From Alopecurus myosuroides (lineage: Eukaryota > Streptophyta > Magnoliopsida > Poales > Poaceae): DNA of 64,000 nt. The stretch is from contig CM054060.1 of the NCBI GenBank assembly GCA_028641055.1, forward strand, positions 56,384,292 to 56,448,291. Direction: 5' to 3'. The stretch's first letter is position 1. Each line of letters starts with the position of its first letter. The notes beneath the pieces are model-generated. The model saw only the letters and a program-made list of their open reading frames with translations. It was not told the DNA's origin and did not search any database. Of this stretch, positions 1 to 12,800 are shown piece after piece. The position numbers were made by a program, and so were the translations under genes.

Positions 1-1670
1 CTGGTTTAAGGCGTAATTGTTCATGGAAAGGGACAGCTGGCAACTATGAGAAATTTTCCACAGTGCACACGCAATTGAGTTACCTTTCCATCTCAAACTT
101 TAACTTGGTGTCTTCAAGCATAGTCTGAATATCTGCTGCAACACTGTGAGGTCGAGAAAAGTGAACAAAAAAAGCAGCAAGGTTATGCGCTTTAAACTTC
201 GCAATTGTGTCGTACCACAGAACAAAACAAAGAGTTTCCGGATTTAACAGATCATGTATCACATGAAAATACTCAACACAGCAGGCTGGTGCGCAGGATG
301 ACACGACTATAATAAATGATATGAAGTAACTTAGTTCAGTATGAACCAGTGAATTTTAATAGCTGGCCAAATGGAGAATCGACTCACAGCAAACAAAGCC
401 GTACAGTTACTACCATGACATAAAAAAACAGAGGGAATTGCACAGACCACCATCTATTGTTGCTACTTTTGCATAAAACACCTACTCTACGGGTTTGTTG
501 CGTAAAACACCACCTATCGGTGTAATCAGTTGCAGCTAGGTCTAATCTAGTGTTTGTTTATGTTAACATGATTGTCGACAAGTGGGTCCCGTTTGTAAGT
601 GCAATGTGGCAAACAAAACCATCCACGTTGGCCAACGGGAAGACCAAAGAAAATATGTTAAATTTTGCGTCAAAAATTGAATGTGCCAATTAAACCTGCC
701 AATATGTCCCTAACATGTGAGCCAAAACTTTACAAATTCAGTACTAGTTACATGCATAACCATAACAGAAATTTTCATGTCAAAAGCATAAGAATTGCTA
801 CACCAATCTAAAAGGATTCATAAATTGGCCACAGTATTTAGAAAAATCAGATGAGTAGCACCAAAACATGGTAGATATTGTCGCCATCAGGTTTTAGCAT
901 CCAAGTATGAATCTTACAAGCGGGCTGATGTGGCCGGTTTTGTTTGTCACATGGACACTTACATGCAGGACTCACTCATCAGCAATCATGTTAACGACAA
1001 ATGCTAGATTAGACCGAACTGCAACTGGTTACATCAATAGGTGGTGTTTTGCAGCACCAATAGGTGGTTTGCGCAATTCCCTCTACAAAAAACATGAAGC
1101 CAGTAAATCATCGCCGCATGCAAAAACCAACAGGTATCGCCGAACGAATCTACGTCACAGATTCAGAAGACAACAATTCCAAACTCGTTGCAACGATACC
1201 AGATACTTATTAAAGAGCACTCAATTTATTGAAAGAAGCTGACAGGTAGGTTAGCATACGCAGAGCCAGAAAATTTTCGTACACTAGCACATACTGCTGA
1301 GGTAATAAGAACAAATTCAGAGGTGAAGAGAAGGGAAATACTTCCCCAGCGCGCACCTGGAGATAACCTGCTCGCACATCTTCTGTCCATCCTTGTTGGT
1401 CCCGCCCTTGATGAGCCGTAGCAGGCCCACGATCTCCCTCAAGTCGCTGCATCCGCCACAAAATGAAATGAACCCTCGCAGAATTAATTAACCGACAAGA
1501 GATTCGAAATTCGACACATCAAAACGAAGGTTCCAGGAAGGACGTTCAGCGGAAAGCGCGCTAGACCTGACGAAGCCGCCGTCGGAGTCCGAGCCTGAGC
1601 CGGAATTGGAACCGGAGTCGGAGCCGGACACGGAATCCACAGGGTGGCGCTGCCTCTTCACCGACCGCAT
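1..1670 (-). CDS. Partial multi-exon gene, product not recognised (5' exons; continues past the left edge)
   Basis: The start I favour is the ATG at 1670-1668, opening a Ser/Asp/Gly-rich acidic stretch after a basic MRSVKRQR start. An AG|GT donor after 1567 and an AG acceptor before 1446 join the reading frame cleanly as SDLREIVGLLRLIKGG, then a Cys-containing helix-like stretch to a donor after 1342. The intron is about 120 bp and T-rich at its 3' side. A further coding-looking block of some 70 residues, rich in aromatic residues, runs from about 300 down to a donor after 84, so the gene continues off the left edge. The phase between exon 2 and this block does not match directly, so at least one exon between them is unresolved. 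An in-frame ATG also exists at 1919. I recognise no domain. The exons are inferred by eye from splice sites; a pseudogene is possible. Confidence 0.45.
431..1083. mobile_element. Long-TIR MITE, Mutator-like (in an intron of the left-edge gene)
   Basis: The left arm starts GAGGGAATTGC at 431 and the right arm ends with its reverse complement at 1083. The arms stay alignable for roughly 150 bp, sharing for example GGTCTAATCTAG and GTTAACATGATTG in inverted orientation. The flanks carry near-identical A-rich words, TAAAAAAACA on the left and TACAAAAAACA on the right, consistent with an imperfect 9-11 bp target duplication. Long inverted arms with about a 9-bp duplication suggest a Mutator-type MITE. 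It encodes no transposase. It sits between two putative exons, so it would be removed by splicing. Confidence 0.62.
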
Positions 1671-2763
1671 AGCGTCTTCGCTCGGGGACCTCCGCCTTCC
1701 GCCGCCGGGAGTCGCCACGGTTGGTCGACGACAGTAGTGGAACGGAATTTGAATTTTGCGGGGAGGGGGAGCGAAAGGGTGTGAAATGGGGAGAGGGGTA
1801 GTGGCGAAATTTTGGTCGCCACGGCGACGGTCGGGGATGGGGAAGACTGGAAGAGGAAGCCGCGTGCTGCTCCGCTCGGAGTTGGGCTTCTTTGTTGGGC
1901 CTGCAGAGATGCAGCCCACTTGGGGCGGGACCCCTTCTTCCTTTTTTACACGTATGGGAGCCCATTTGTCTGAATTCTCTAATGTCTCTTGTGGCAGCGA
2001 CGATGTGCGTTGGGTTGGCTCCCAAGTCTGAAGATCAGATGATTAAACGGATCGATTCTTATTTCATATCAATCAGGATTATCGCACCAATTGACTTGCT
2101 GTATCTCATTGATTAATCTTGTATCAGTCCTAATTTTCTATGTGTAGTTCAGTTATATTGTCAAAGAAAATTATGGAGAGCAAACTACTACTGGTACCTT
2201 GAGCACGACCAGGCCTCTGTCCTTGGTGCCTGAAATCGCTTGCTAGGATTTCTTGCCAACATCAAGAGTGATAAATACACATAATATAAGAAAGAAAACT
2301 ATGCAACTGATGGATCTGCTGAGCCTAGACAAGTTTGTTCCAAAAAGAGGAGACGCCAACAACAACAACAACAAAAAACTGAACAAAACCCACAATGCTG
2401 ATGCTACTGGCACATAGATACAGCGCAGAGCAACATGATTGAATTAGTCGACAATAGCAGGATCCAGCATTTACAAGTCGTCAAACAGTAGCAACCAATG
2501 CATGAGAGCCCACTAATTACTCAGGGTTGGCATCAGGTCTCTCAGGGTTCATTTCTATGTTGTATCGAGCATCAGGGTATAAGAAGGGGAGAGTTTCTTT
2601 CCCAGCTCTACCGACACAGGTAGGTAGGTCCCTTCGACCTCGCAAAAAGCATCGCTAGCACACACACAGGTGTCGCCCACTGGATTCCGCAGTCTAAAAT
2701 GGACACCAGTGAGTGGTTGGGAGGACTGACTGACTGACAGAGCGCCGAGACCCAGGGTTCCCG
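1671..2763. other. Intergenic: 5' side of the left-edge gene and 3' flank of the OXS3-like gene
   Basis: The part from 1671 to about 1930 is GC-rich and likely holds the promoter and 5' UTR of the left-edge gene on the minus strand. The part from 2030 to 2763 is AT-rich and should contain the 3' UTR of the OXS3-like gene, which lies on the same strand. A CAA microsatellite lies near 2357-2376. Short open frames here overlap in several phases and do not look coding. Confidence 0.4.
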
Positions 2764-5369
2764 CTAGTTCTTCCGACGCTTGTCCCTGGGAGAGACCATG
2801 GCGGTCGAGTCCGTCACGTCCTGCAGCTCACGCATCGACTGCGATCTATTGTGAGCTGGGAACAGCTTCGGTGGACGAGGAGTGGGTGGAGAGGCAAAGA
2901 CACCCGTGCCACCGCCGGACCTTCTGGCTGGTCGACGGGGAGGCAGCTTCTGAGCTTCATCGTCACTGCCGCTGTTGCTCCCTGAGCTGCTTGTGGCAGC
3001 TGGAGACATCGTCATCCTCCTGCAACTCGTGGGGCTGTCCACGACGTCATCTTCAGGGTATACCTCTTTGTTCTGTGCTTTGCCCCACTTGAAACTGAAT
3101 GGAAGAAGACCTTTCCGCTTCCTAGGGGATGGGGTCTCTGGCTTTGGAAGGACCTTGGCAGATGGAGGAGATGGGATCACAGCAGCTGGAGGCTTCGCAA
3201 AAGATCCAGACTTGCCATTGTAGAACTTGGACACCCCTTTCCTGCCATAGGGAAAACACTACAATTGCTCAGTAAAATGGAACATCTCTAATTTTCATGA
3301 AGCATTTTTTCTCTCAAAATTTCAGAGGGGAGCAATCTCCAGGAAGTTCACAGGGAACAAACAGACAAAATTAGGTTGCCAGAACAAGAACATACACAAC
3401 TCACTGAATATTTTAATGACGCGGTTGGACAACTAGTTTGCATATACAATAAGCAAGCAGACAAAAGCATGTGAAACAAGATCACGGTATCTGGTTGCTC
3501 CCTGTGTTAGCCACGTGTTAGCTACACTAAATGTGTCCTTTGTCCACATAACTTAATCTCCTCTCTGATCATATAACACCAAATGCACCATTTTATGCTG
3601 CTACGAGTGGCAAGAGCCAACAAGTAGCCCTAAGCTACTAACAAGTGTGCTAAGTTCATTGTACTGTAGAAATAATTCATATTTAGATGCTACAACAAAG
3701 TATCCGTGTTAAAAAGGTATATGCAACCTTCGTTTTGGACATCTATGTTTACCTACCCTTTGTACGGATCAATCAGTAATGATGTGGGATTACAAAGGAT
3801 CAATATTATTGACATTTCAATCTTATTATCACACTTTCTGTTACGAGTAACAAGCAAAATGGACGGAGTGTTATTTTTGGCACAGTTGAATGCATTTGCA
3901 ATCTATATAACTAATTGTCTGACCAACTAACATAACAAAAAATCATCGCTAAAAAGGCATCAGAGACATAAACCAATCATAATTCTGGGAGAGCAATAGA
4001 GCATGATCCTGCCATGTAGCATGTCGCTCAGGCGTCATAATTACAGAAGCTGTCCCATGAACTACTAATAATGGGTTCGAACCTAACACTCGTCAGGAAA
4101 CAATAACGAAGCCGCGCCACAGACACTTGGTAATACTATATCACATTCCACAATGCTTCACTGAAATATGCTGTAGCAACACAAGCAAAAGGAGATGCAT
4201 GAACTGGAGAGTAATCTTTCTCTCTAAGTGTGAAAAAACAGACAATCAAGTCATGAAAGTAAGGAGTGCCAGACCTCCTCACTATGAGAATGGAATAAGA
4301 TACTAACAAGTATTAACTCCTCAGAAAACAACCTGACTAAAACATCCCATGCTTCTAACTTTTTAATTAGAGTTATGGGCATCCGAAATGTCTTAGATAG
4401 AGCATACATTGATAGTAAAACCAGTCTTGTAAGCTAACAAGCATCGCCAAAGTATGTACACTCACAAAATCCAATAAAATAAGCACCAATACATACACAC
4501 AAAATATCCTGTTAATCACTGAAATATTTCAACCCCAAACTGTCCAGAATTCACAAGTCAATGGAGAATGGAGAGTCATCACTCACTAATTAGTTCAGTA
4601 AAAAGCATCAATGCCTGTGAAACTATATGGTTCAAGGTACTATTTGCGTAATGAGCACTACCTACAGCACCATATGGTAATCTCCCCAAGCGCGTTGGTT
4701 GTAAGGGCAAAGCGCCACCAAGAATCGACTAGAACCCTAAATGGCCTCCAATTAACCATCTGCTCATCCCAAACCGACAGAGAAATCCCCCAATTTAATA
4801 TTAGAATCACGGAAGACGCGGACAAGCAAGAACCTAACGCGCATTCCCCGAACTGAACCTGATCAAGAGCAAATCTTCGCTGCCGCACCAGTCCAAACGA
4901 CTGAAGAAACCCCCAGCATTTTCCCCAAAGAAACACGCGCGCCGGGATCAAGAACAGCCCCTTCTTCCACCCACATTACCCCAAATCGCCCCGGGGAGTC
5001 GCCAAGAAACCTCGGGGCTAACCAAGAACCAAGATCCGCGCTTCGCGGCGAGGTTGCAGGGGCGGGGAGAGAGAGAGAGAGAGGCGCTCACCTGTAGGGC
5101 AGGGCTTCCTGGAGCGCGTCCATGGTGTCGAAGGGGGAGCCCTTGTAGGAGCTCTGCACCTCGCCGTCGCCGCCCTCCACCTCCTCGCCGTCCCACTCCC
5201 ACTGCGCCGCCGCAGCCGCGCTGCTGCTGCCCCGCCCCGCCGACGACGAGCCGCCGCGCCCCGCGGAGGCCGGCGGCGAGGCCGCCGCGTAGGCGGCGCC
5301 GCATCGGGCAACGCGGCTGAACCGGCCGCCGCCTCCTAGACCGGGCCCGCTCTCCAGTGCGATCGACAT
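2764..5369 (-). CDS. OXIDATIVE STRESS 3 (OXS3)-like protein, two coding exons
   Basis: Exon 1 runs 5369-5092 and exon 2 runs 3241-2764, joined by an AG|GTGAGC donor and a GGCAG|G acceptor. The 756-nt CDS gives 251 residues. The N terminus (MSIALESGPG) is followed by a Gly/Ala/Ser-rich low-complexity stretch. The family signature spans the junction: SPFDTMDALQEALPYR, then KGVSKFYNGKSGSFA, at residues about 77-110. The rest is Pro/Ser-rich and basic, ending RDKRRKN. OXS3 proteins are plant-specific nuclear factors linked to tolerance of heavy metals and oxidative stress; the family motif resembles part of an acetyltransferase fold, but no enzyme activity should be assumed. The 1.85-kb intron holds no obvious gene. 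No frame damage is seen, so I judge it functional. A GA microsatellite lies just inside the intron at 5066-5082. Confidence 0.85.
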
Positions 5370-5897
5370 GGCCCCGCTCTCCTCTGCTCACATGCAAAGG
5401 AAGCCGCGTTCCCTTGTTTTCTCTCGCTCGCTCGCACGCGCACACTGCACGCTGCACGCCGCACGCGCAACGAGAGGGTACAAAGTGAAAGAGGAGCAGG
5501 GTGCTGCGACTGTTCAGGGGGCTGCTTTTCTTTATGGAGTGGAGGGGTTGGGTTTAACGTGGAAGATATTTATTTATCAGGCAAAAGAGGCTTTTCCCCT
5601 GATTATTTTCTGTTTCTTCTGGACCCCTGGTCCCTACAAACTGAAAATATAGTATTGCACGCTAAAGCAAATAATATTGTGATAAAATACAAGTTCTGCT
5701 CAGCCGACTGAAATGTCACTCGATTTACACCTAGAACATACAATTTATATATGGACATGACTCAGAATTTTTTAAGTTTTCATTTCCAATGTGGAGTGTG
5801 AAAATTTAGATTCTCTTTAACGACTGATGGTATACTCATGCTTTACAGTCGAATTTATATGCGTGTGCATCGATATGGTCATACCTCCTTATATGTA
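5370..5897. promoter_or_regulatory. Upstream region of the OXS3-like gene
   Basis: This is the 5' flank of the minus-strand gene, between its start codon and the hAT transposon end. The first 100 bp contain CT-rich and CGCACGC repeats typical of a grass 5' UTR or core promoter. An AT-rich AAATAAATA (minus strand, near 5565-5580) could serve as a TATA element but is not proven. I see no other gene. Confidence 0.3.
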
Positions 5898-7880
5898 GGG
5901 ATGTAAACGGATCGGATCGGATCGGATAATGTTCTCTCCATATCCTCTACCATATATTTTTTGTCGGATTCGGAGCGGAGCGGATAATGACCGGATGCGG
6001 ATTCGAATACGGATTATATTGGACTACGGTTTCGGATCAGAAACGGAGTGGATTCGGACCGGCAACGGACAAAGATTATCGGATAGATACGCGTGAAAAG
6101 ACATACTATCACCATTGAAAATTATATGAACAATAAATTTATCCAGAAAAATAACAATTGAGAGTGTAGCGTTGAGGTTACACCAAGGATAATAGCATAC
6201 TTAAATAGTACTTAACATCGTTACACCAAAAAGAAGGTCGTACTTAACTAAAGTTTGGTTCTAATTCTTATTTAAATATAGTAGGAAGCAGCCGACCATC
6301 CAAGTATGAGGTCATCTTCCACACTTAATTAACTTCTCAACATGAAGTTCTTCATGCGAGATGTCTCGTGCCTTCCTATAAGTGTGATGATAGATTATCA
6401 GATTGTACTCTTCACGAGTAGAATGATAACAAATGAACTATGAAATAGCAAGAACAATGCATACCAAAACTGCTTGCTCCTACTTATTTATTCAATGGCC
6501 CTTCTTTCCTTGTCCTACATATTTGCAAAAAATGAAGAGGTATCAGACATATATAAAATTTCCCAGAAAGAAACTTGAGTGTTCAAGACATGAGAAAACA
6601 TGTATAAAACTTGGAAAAATCAAGCATCAATTTCAGAGGTGACCATACTTACTTTTATGGCTTACTTGTCTTCTAAAGATGAAGTGCTACTAAGGAAATC
6701 TTCACGTACCTAAAAATTAAATCCAGCATATACATTACATCAATACGACATGTACATAGCAGTAACGACCAAGAAGGAAATGTATTCCAAATTGAACAAA
6801 ATAGGTAGACAAAGAACCATACCATTTCATCAAGTTGTTCCTCAAGACTCATATTAGCAACAAGTGTTTCGAAAACCTTCAGATCGTTCACGATAGAACC
6901 AAGTCCAGAGCCTCTTTTAGTGTCACCTTTCCTAGATGCAGCCACCCAATCTTTTGTACAGATCAATGCTTCTACCACCTGGGGGTCAAGACGACTGCGA
7001 AATGGATCGATAACACGACCGCCTGCACTAAAGCTGATTCTGAGGCAACTGTGGACACTTGAATGGCTAGAACATCGCGAGCAAGCATTGATAGAACATG
7101 ATATACATCCTGATGAGTTTTCCACCACGATAAGATATCAAAGTTTTCAAAATCAACCTTTGAAAGCCTTAGTGTAGCTTCTGCCATGTACTTATCCAAG
7201 TCTGTTTCACCTTCGTTAGACACATGAGTGCCCTGCTGAGACTGAAAGTAATCATCTTCATCTTCTTCTGTAAAATCAGTAGGTTCGACAGAATCAGCAG
7301 AGTTTGGTATAGTACTACTATGTGAATACTTGGAAGCATATGCAATATACATCTTTTTCACAACAATGATCAGCTCTTCTACTTTAGCACGGTATGCCAG
7401 CTCCCCCATGAACCTTCTTCATGTAATGTTCTAGTCCACTTCTCTTGTATCCAGGATCAAGAAAAAGGCCACTGCAAGAGCCAGATTTGACTTCTTCCAG
7501 TACTTATCAAACTTAGTTTGCATAGAGTTTGCCATCCTTTTAATAGTAGCATCACTACTTCTACACCAACCAGAAATTAAAGACTTGATCTCACAAAATC
7601 CTTTATAGAAAAAATTTGTTGTTGGATATTTATTACCAGATAATAGAGTAGTGAGATCATCAAATTTCTTTAAGCATCTACAAAGAATAAGTGCCTTCTC
7701 CCACTCATCGGTTGTTGGAGCAACCTTGTCAAATCTTCCTTTTTCAATCTCATGCAGCCTATCAAAAGCCTTTCTGAAAAACAATGCATCCCTCAACAAG
7801 TAGTATCTCGAATTCCATCTAGTTTGGACATCCAGTTGCAGACCTTTTTTGGTTGACAGGCCTTTTTTGGCCAACATGGA
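5898..7880 (-). mobile_element. hAT-superfamily transposon, 3' part (truncated)
   Basis: The 3' end is recognised by TAGGGATGTAAACGG at 5898 followed by a cluster of GGATCGGATCGG and GGATTCGGA repeats to about 6085, which is typical hAT terminal and subterminal sequence. Minus-strand transposase remnants lie inside (6820-7877). The opposite end is missing; the sequence runs directly into a CACTA terminus near 7880. The left flank is TTATATG, but no matching 8-bp duplication can be tested because the other end is lost. Confidence 0.75.
6820..7877 (-). pseudogene. hAT transposase, C-terminal half, frameshifted
   Basis: Reading on the minus strand, 7877-7431 gives the central RNase-H-like part with the common hAT words LDVQTRWNSRYYLL and SSDATIKRMANSM. 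After a frame change, 7409-6972 gives DLDKYMAEATLRLSK and then DILSWWKTHQDVYHVLSML, the hAT dimerisation (Dimer_Tnp_hAT) domain. A further shift continues as SAGGRVIDPFRSRLDP and LEEQLDEM. The N-terminal BED zinc finger and first catalytic part are absent. Hence this is a decayed 5'-truncated transposase gene. A normal hAT transposase is roughly 600-800 residues. Confidence 0.8.
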
Positions 7881-7939
7881 GCATACTATGCCGATGGCCC
7901 CGACTAAAAGCCGTCGGCGTATGGCCTTTTCCTGTAGTG
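7871..7939 (-). repeat. CACTA transposon terminus (fragment)
   Basis: On the minus strand the sequence from 7939 begins CACTACAGGAAAAGGCC, the canonical grass CACTA terminal repeat, followed by short inverted and direct subterminal units related to GCCGACGGC and CCGATGGC. The interior would lie to the left, where only hAT sequence is seen, so most of the CACTA element is gone or was replaced. From 7940 to 8227 is about 290 bp in which I see no gene. Confidence 0.7.
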
Positions 7940-8227
7940 ATCGCTATCGAAGACTTTTATTTACACAAATAGTTTGTGTCATTATAGTCTCCGACTCTGT
8001 GCAAATTCTAGGTCTGAACTAACCACCACCAACTTAGACCATTTTTAAGAGTGCATATCATCGATATGCTAAGAAAAGACATGCTCTGACGTTATCTATA
8101 TGTAGTTGGTTCCGAGCCGATTACAAAATATAAACATGAAGATGAACTCGCATGCCAACATATGTACACAACCATGCATTGATCTTACCTAGACATGACA
8201 ACATCCAAATGTATGTGCATATGTTAG

Positions 8228-9801
8228 TGATGCAAACGTTGGTAAACCCCAATTGGAAGGTTATGAAGAGTACAGCGACAATTTTTCCCTCAAAAAAGAA
8301 ACCAAGGTTGAATCGACCACTAGGAGGAAGGAGTAATTTCAGAAGGTTCAAACAGCTGAGATGGCAAGGCACACTACCGGTTCAGAAGCAATGTGGAACC
8401 TACACAACACAATCAAATCACTTTGCCCCAACGTAGCACTAAGGTTGTCAATCTCACCAGTTTTGTAGAACACAAAGAGGTTAAACATATGGTGTGGAAA
8501 ACAGTAGGAAAACAGTATGAGAGCAGTAGCAGCAGTATGAAAGCAGTAGGTGTTTTATCAGTATGAGGAAAAATGGACCGGGGTCCACAGTTCACTAGTG
8601 GTGTCTCTCCGTGAAAGATAAATAACATGTGTGGTGAACAAATTACAGTTGGGCAATTGACAGAAATAAAGGTTGTACCATAGTGCACATGCAAGACATA
8701 AAGATTACTATGTGATTCATGCGGGAATTACAACAAAATACATAGACCGTCATCCAACTGCATCTATGTCTAATAATCCACCCTCCGAATATCATCCGAA
8801 CAAACATTGGGTATTAAGTTGCAAGCAACAGATTATCACAGTAAGAAAAGTGTGTAATGTAAACAATGTAAACTAAGTAAACACCGTTATTTTCTCCCTA
8901 ATGTCAACAGCACATCCTCCATCCGTCACGTTTCTGTTACTCGAGCACAAAGGCAAAGGAGGCATGGACCCACTATCGAGCATAAATACTCCCTCTTGGA
9001 GTTACTAGCATCTACTAAGAACGGAGAGCATACAAGATCATAAATAACATATGCATGAAGATAACATGATAGATTGATAATCATAAGACATAGAATTCAA
9101 CATTCATCAGATCCCAGCAAACACAACATGTAGCATTACATAAAGATGCTCTTGATCATGTTAGGTAGCTCACAAGATCTAAACAAGAGGTACAAAGTGG
9201 AGATAACCAAACATCTAGCTACTGCTATGGACCCGTAGTCCAGGGATGAATTACTCACGCATCACTTTGGAGGAGGGCATGGTGGTGTAGACCCCTCCGG
9301 TGATGAATTCCCCTCCCGGCAGTGTGCCGGAAAGAGCTCCAGAACCCTCCCGATCTCGGGATGACGATGACGGTGGCCTCGGGTGTTTTCGGGACGAAGT
9401 GGTACATCTTTAGGGTTTACGTCTCGTGGGGTATAAATAGGCGAAAGGGCAAAGGCGGTGGAGGCCGGGGGGCCCACACCACCCCATGGCGCGGCCAGGG
9501 GCGTGCCGCCCTATGGTGTGGGCCCCCTGAGGCCCCCCTCCGGGTCTCTTTGGGACTCCGTGGAACCTTCGGGAATTCTAAGACTTCCGGGCTTCGAATT
9601 TTCCAATTCCGGGAATATTTCCAGAACAACTTTTCTGAAACTAAAAACAACAGAAAACAGGGAACTGGCTCTATGGCATCTTGTCAATAGGTTAGTCCGA
9701 AAAAACGATAAAAATGACATAAAGTGTATAGCAAACATGCGGGAAACAATAAGAAAACAACATGGAACATCAGAAAATAAGAATACGTGTATGACGTATC
9801 A
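8228..9801 (-). repeat. 3' LTR of a minus-strand non-autonomous LTR retrotransposon
   Basis: On the minus strand it starts TGATACGTCATACACG at 9801 and ends CGTTTGCATCA at 8228, 1,574 bp with TG/CA ends. It is a diverged member of the family also found at 18117-19696, 24726-26205 and 48112-53557. The polypurine tract AAGCTTGGGGATGT lies immediately upstream in element orientation. It contains the shared words GGGACTAACCTATT-like and AAAGTTGTTCTG. The matching 5' LTR is at 13347-14349 plus 17808-18116. Confidence 0.82.
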
Positions 9802-12800
9802 ACATCCCCAAGCTTAGTTCCTACTCGTCCTCGAGTAGGTAAATGATAAAAACACATAATTTCTGAGGTGACGTGCTATCGACATAAATTTGATCATCAA
9901 TAATGTAAAAGCATAAGTAAGCTGAGATCATAGAGCTTAAACACAAGCATGATAGATAGAATTTTAATAATAAAGCATAGCAATCACCTTGCATCATGAG
10001 AAGTAACACAAATAAAAGATCATGAATAACAATGCAACAAAAGATATACGTTTGTTTCAAGTATAAAGAAAACATGTCAAAGTGATATTTCGCTAGTCCT
10101 TAAGAGTGGGGCAAAACATAAATGTCAGGACACCTTCAAAGTTCATGAGGAAGACTAGAACAAATAATTAGAGAACTAGCAATAACACATCATGAATCAA
10201 TTAATAATGTTTCTGGGACAAATGCACATAAAACTCAGAATGTCAACTATGCTCTTTCAACCGTGCATAAAGTTAGAAGATGGAGACTCAACATAAAAGT
10301 AAAAGAAAGTCCCTTCGCAGAGGGAAGCATGGATCACTCATGTGCTAGAGCTTTTATTTTATTCAACAGAGGTATAAAAAACTTGACACTCCTCCCAACC
10401 ATCTTTCACAAACCATGGCTAATGGAATCCTCGGGCGCCTGCCAACAATCACATACCGTGGAGGAGTGTCTATATTTTAAGAGAGGTGTATGCTTATGTC
10501 AACGAATGGTAACACAGAAAATACAGTACGACACAAGGCAACTAGACTTCACAAGAGCGGCTCCCATAGAAGGACGCATCTGGGTAGAAGGTCATCCCTC
10601 TTTCTCTTTTGTTTACACAATTATGCTTTGACTGATAAATCAGGCGCAAAAATAGTGAAGAGAATTTGTGTTATTAATTTGGGGCTGGGCACCCCGCTGC
10701 CAGCTCTTCTATCATTGAATAAGCGGGTGAAGCCACTAGTACAGGGTGTGAAAGTCCAATCAACAAGTGAGATAAATATTCTCTATTTACGTCCTCATGA
10801 GCTAAAACAGGAGCACAAAACATGAGTAATTTTGAAAATTTTAAAGGTAACACATGAGCAATTTACTTTGGAGTGGCGGTTAAATACCACATGTAGGTAG
10901 GTATGGTGGACACAATGGGAAAACTTTGGTTTTGGGGAGTTGGATGCACGAGTAGAGCTCATACTCAGTACAGGTGGATCCTAGCAAAAGACCGGGAGCA
11001 ACAAATCAAGAGAGCATAATAGTCATAATCATGCATAGCGACATAAACATCATTAACCAAAACATAAGTGGTACCACAAGTTCCAAAACTAAATGATCAT
11101 GGAGGCTATTCGTGACTCATTCATAGTCGTAAACATGGTGTGAGCATGCACCAAGTCAACCAAATAAATATTCAAACGAGAACACCACAAATTTATGCTT
11201 CAATATGACAAGAACAACTCAGGACTCTTTCAATGGCACATTAAACACTCTCAGCTATTTGAGGCTAATCATGATACTAAATAACCAAAACGCTTTAGAA
11301 CTAAAATAACATCTAGCATGATATGAAAAATTCTTGCCACGGTCTATACAAACTTCTACTTGCACCGTTAAAAATTCTACCTCAAACAGCAATTTCTTTT
11401 CCCAACAAGAACCATACAAAACATGCTTTAAAAAAAACTCTATAAATTCTACATCAAGCAAACATGAGGGTACTTACATAACACTACTAAAACTAAGGGC
11501 TCTGAACAAGAGATGCAATAAAAACGAGAGCTAAACAGGAATTTTTGCAGCAACTAGAAGAAAAACTAAGAATACGAGCATAACGAGTATTCAAACGAAA
11601 AAGCGGAGCGTGTATCTCTCCCAAACAAAGAATGCTAGGGTCCAACTATATTATTTCAGCAAGGAAAACAAAAAAAAACAAAGGAAAAGAAAATAAAATA
11701 AAATAAAAACAAACAGACGCTCCAAGTAAACTTCATATGATGTGACCGAATAAAAATATAGTTTCGCGAGAATTGACCTGATAGATAGTTGACGAAGAAG
11801 GTCGATGCCTTGGGCATCCCCAAGATTAGATGCTTGAGTCTTCTAAAAAAATATGCTTGGATGAACCACGGGGGCATCCCCAAGCTTTGACCTTGCACTC
11901 TTCTTGATCACATATATCACATTTTCTCTTGACCCTTGAAAACTTCCTTCACACCACACTCAAACAGTAATTCGCATCAGAGGGTTAGTGCAACAATTAA
12001 AAATCCATTGGTTCTGTATGGCACAAGCACTATTGATACTTTTAAACATTATCTACAGCCACTGATGTTTCGTGAAGCAAACAAATCCACTTGACATTGC
12101 AAAAGAGCAAATGTTAGAAAAATGGTAGAATCTGTCAAACCCAGAACAGTCTGTAAAGACGAATTTTTTCGAGGCACCTACGTTACTCATATCGAAAAAC
12201 ATAAAGAACAAAAAATTTGCGGAATTAGCTGAGAAATAAGAACAAGGAATTTTAGGTCATTCTGATTTTTCTATGATTTATATGATTTTTTACGGTGGAC
12301 AGCAGAAATCTGTTTCATGCGCAGAAATCCGAAAACCAACTCCAACTCTCGCCAGAAACCTTACTTGGCACTACTAAAACATGAAAAGAAAGATACAAAG
12401 GATCTGCTACAGAAGTATACAACCCCTTGACTCAAAGAAAACAGATAAAAACAAAACAAAAATAAAACCATGGGTTATCTCCCAAGAAGTGCTTTTCTTT
12501 AACGCCTTTTAGCTAGGCACAGAAAAGTGGAATCAAGTATTTTAAAGTGGAGGGGCATTCAAATCAAGATTTGGCAATTCCTTATTAATACATTTTATTT
12601 TATCTAAGTGAGTTTTAAAGGTTCCTCTATTAGAACTTTTAGTCTTACTATTCTCATCAAATAAATTCTCAGGAACAATCCAATCAAAATTCTTCTCTTG
12701 GGCTTCATGCAATGCTACCAATTTAAAGGGGATTGGTATTTTATCTTCCTTTTCATTATTAGATTATGTTTTTTCTTAAGCGCCAACAATATCTACACAT

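Noticed and set aside
5066..5082. GA microsatellite as a regulatory GAGA site of the OXS3-like gene
   Set aside because: Simple repeats at exon-intron edges are common in grass genes, and nothing here ties it to regulation.
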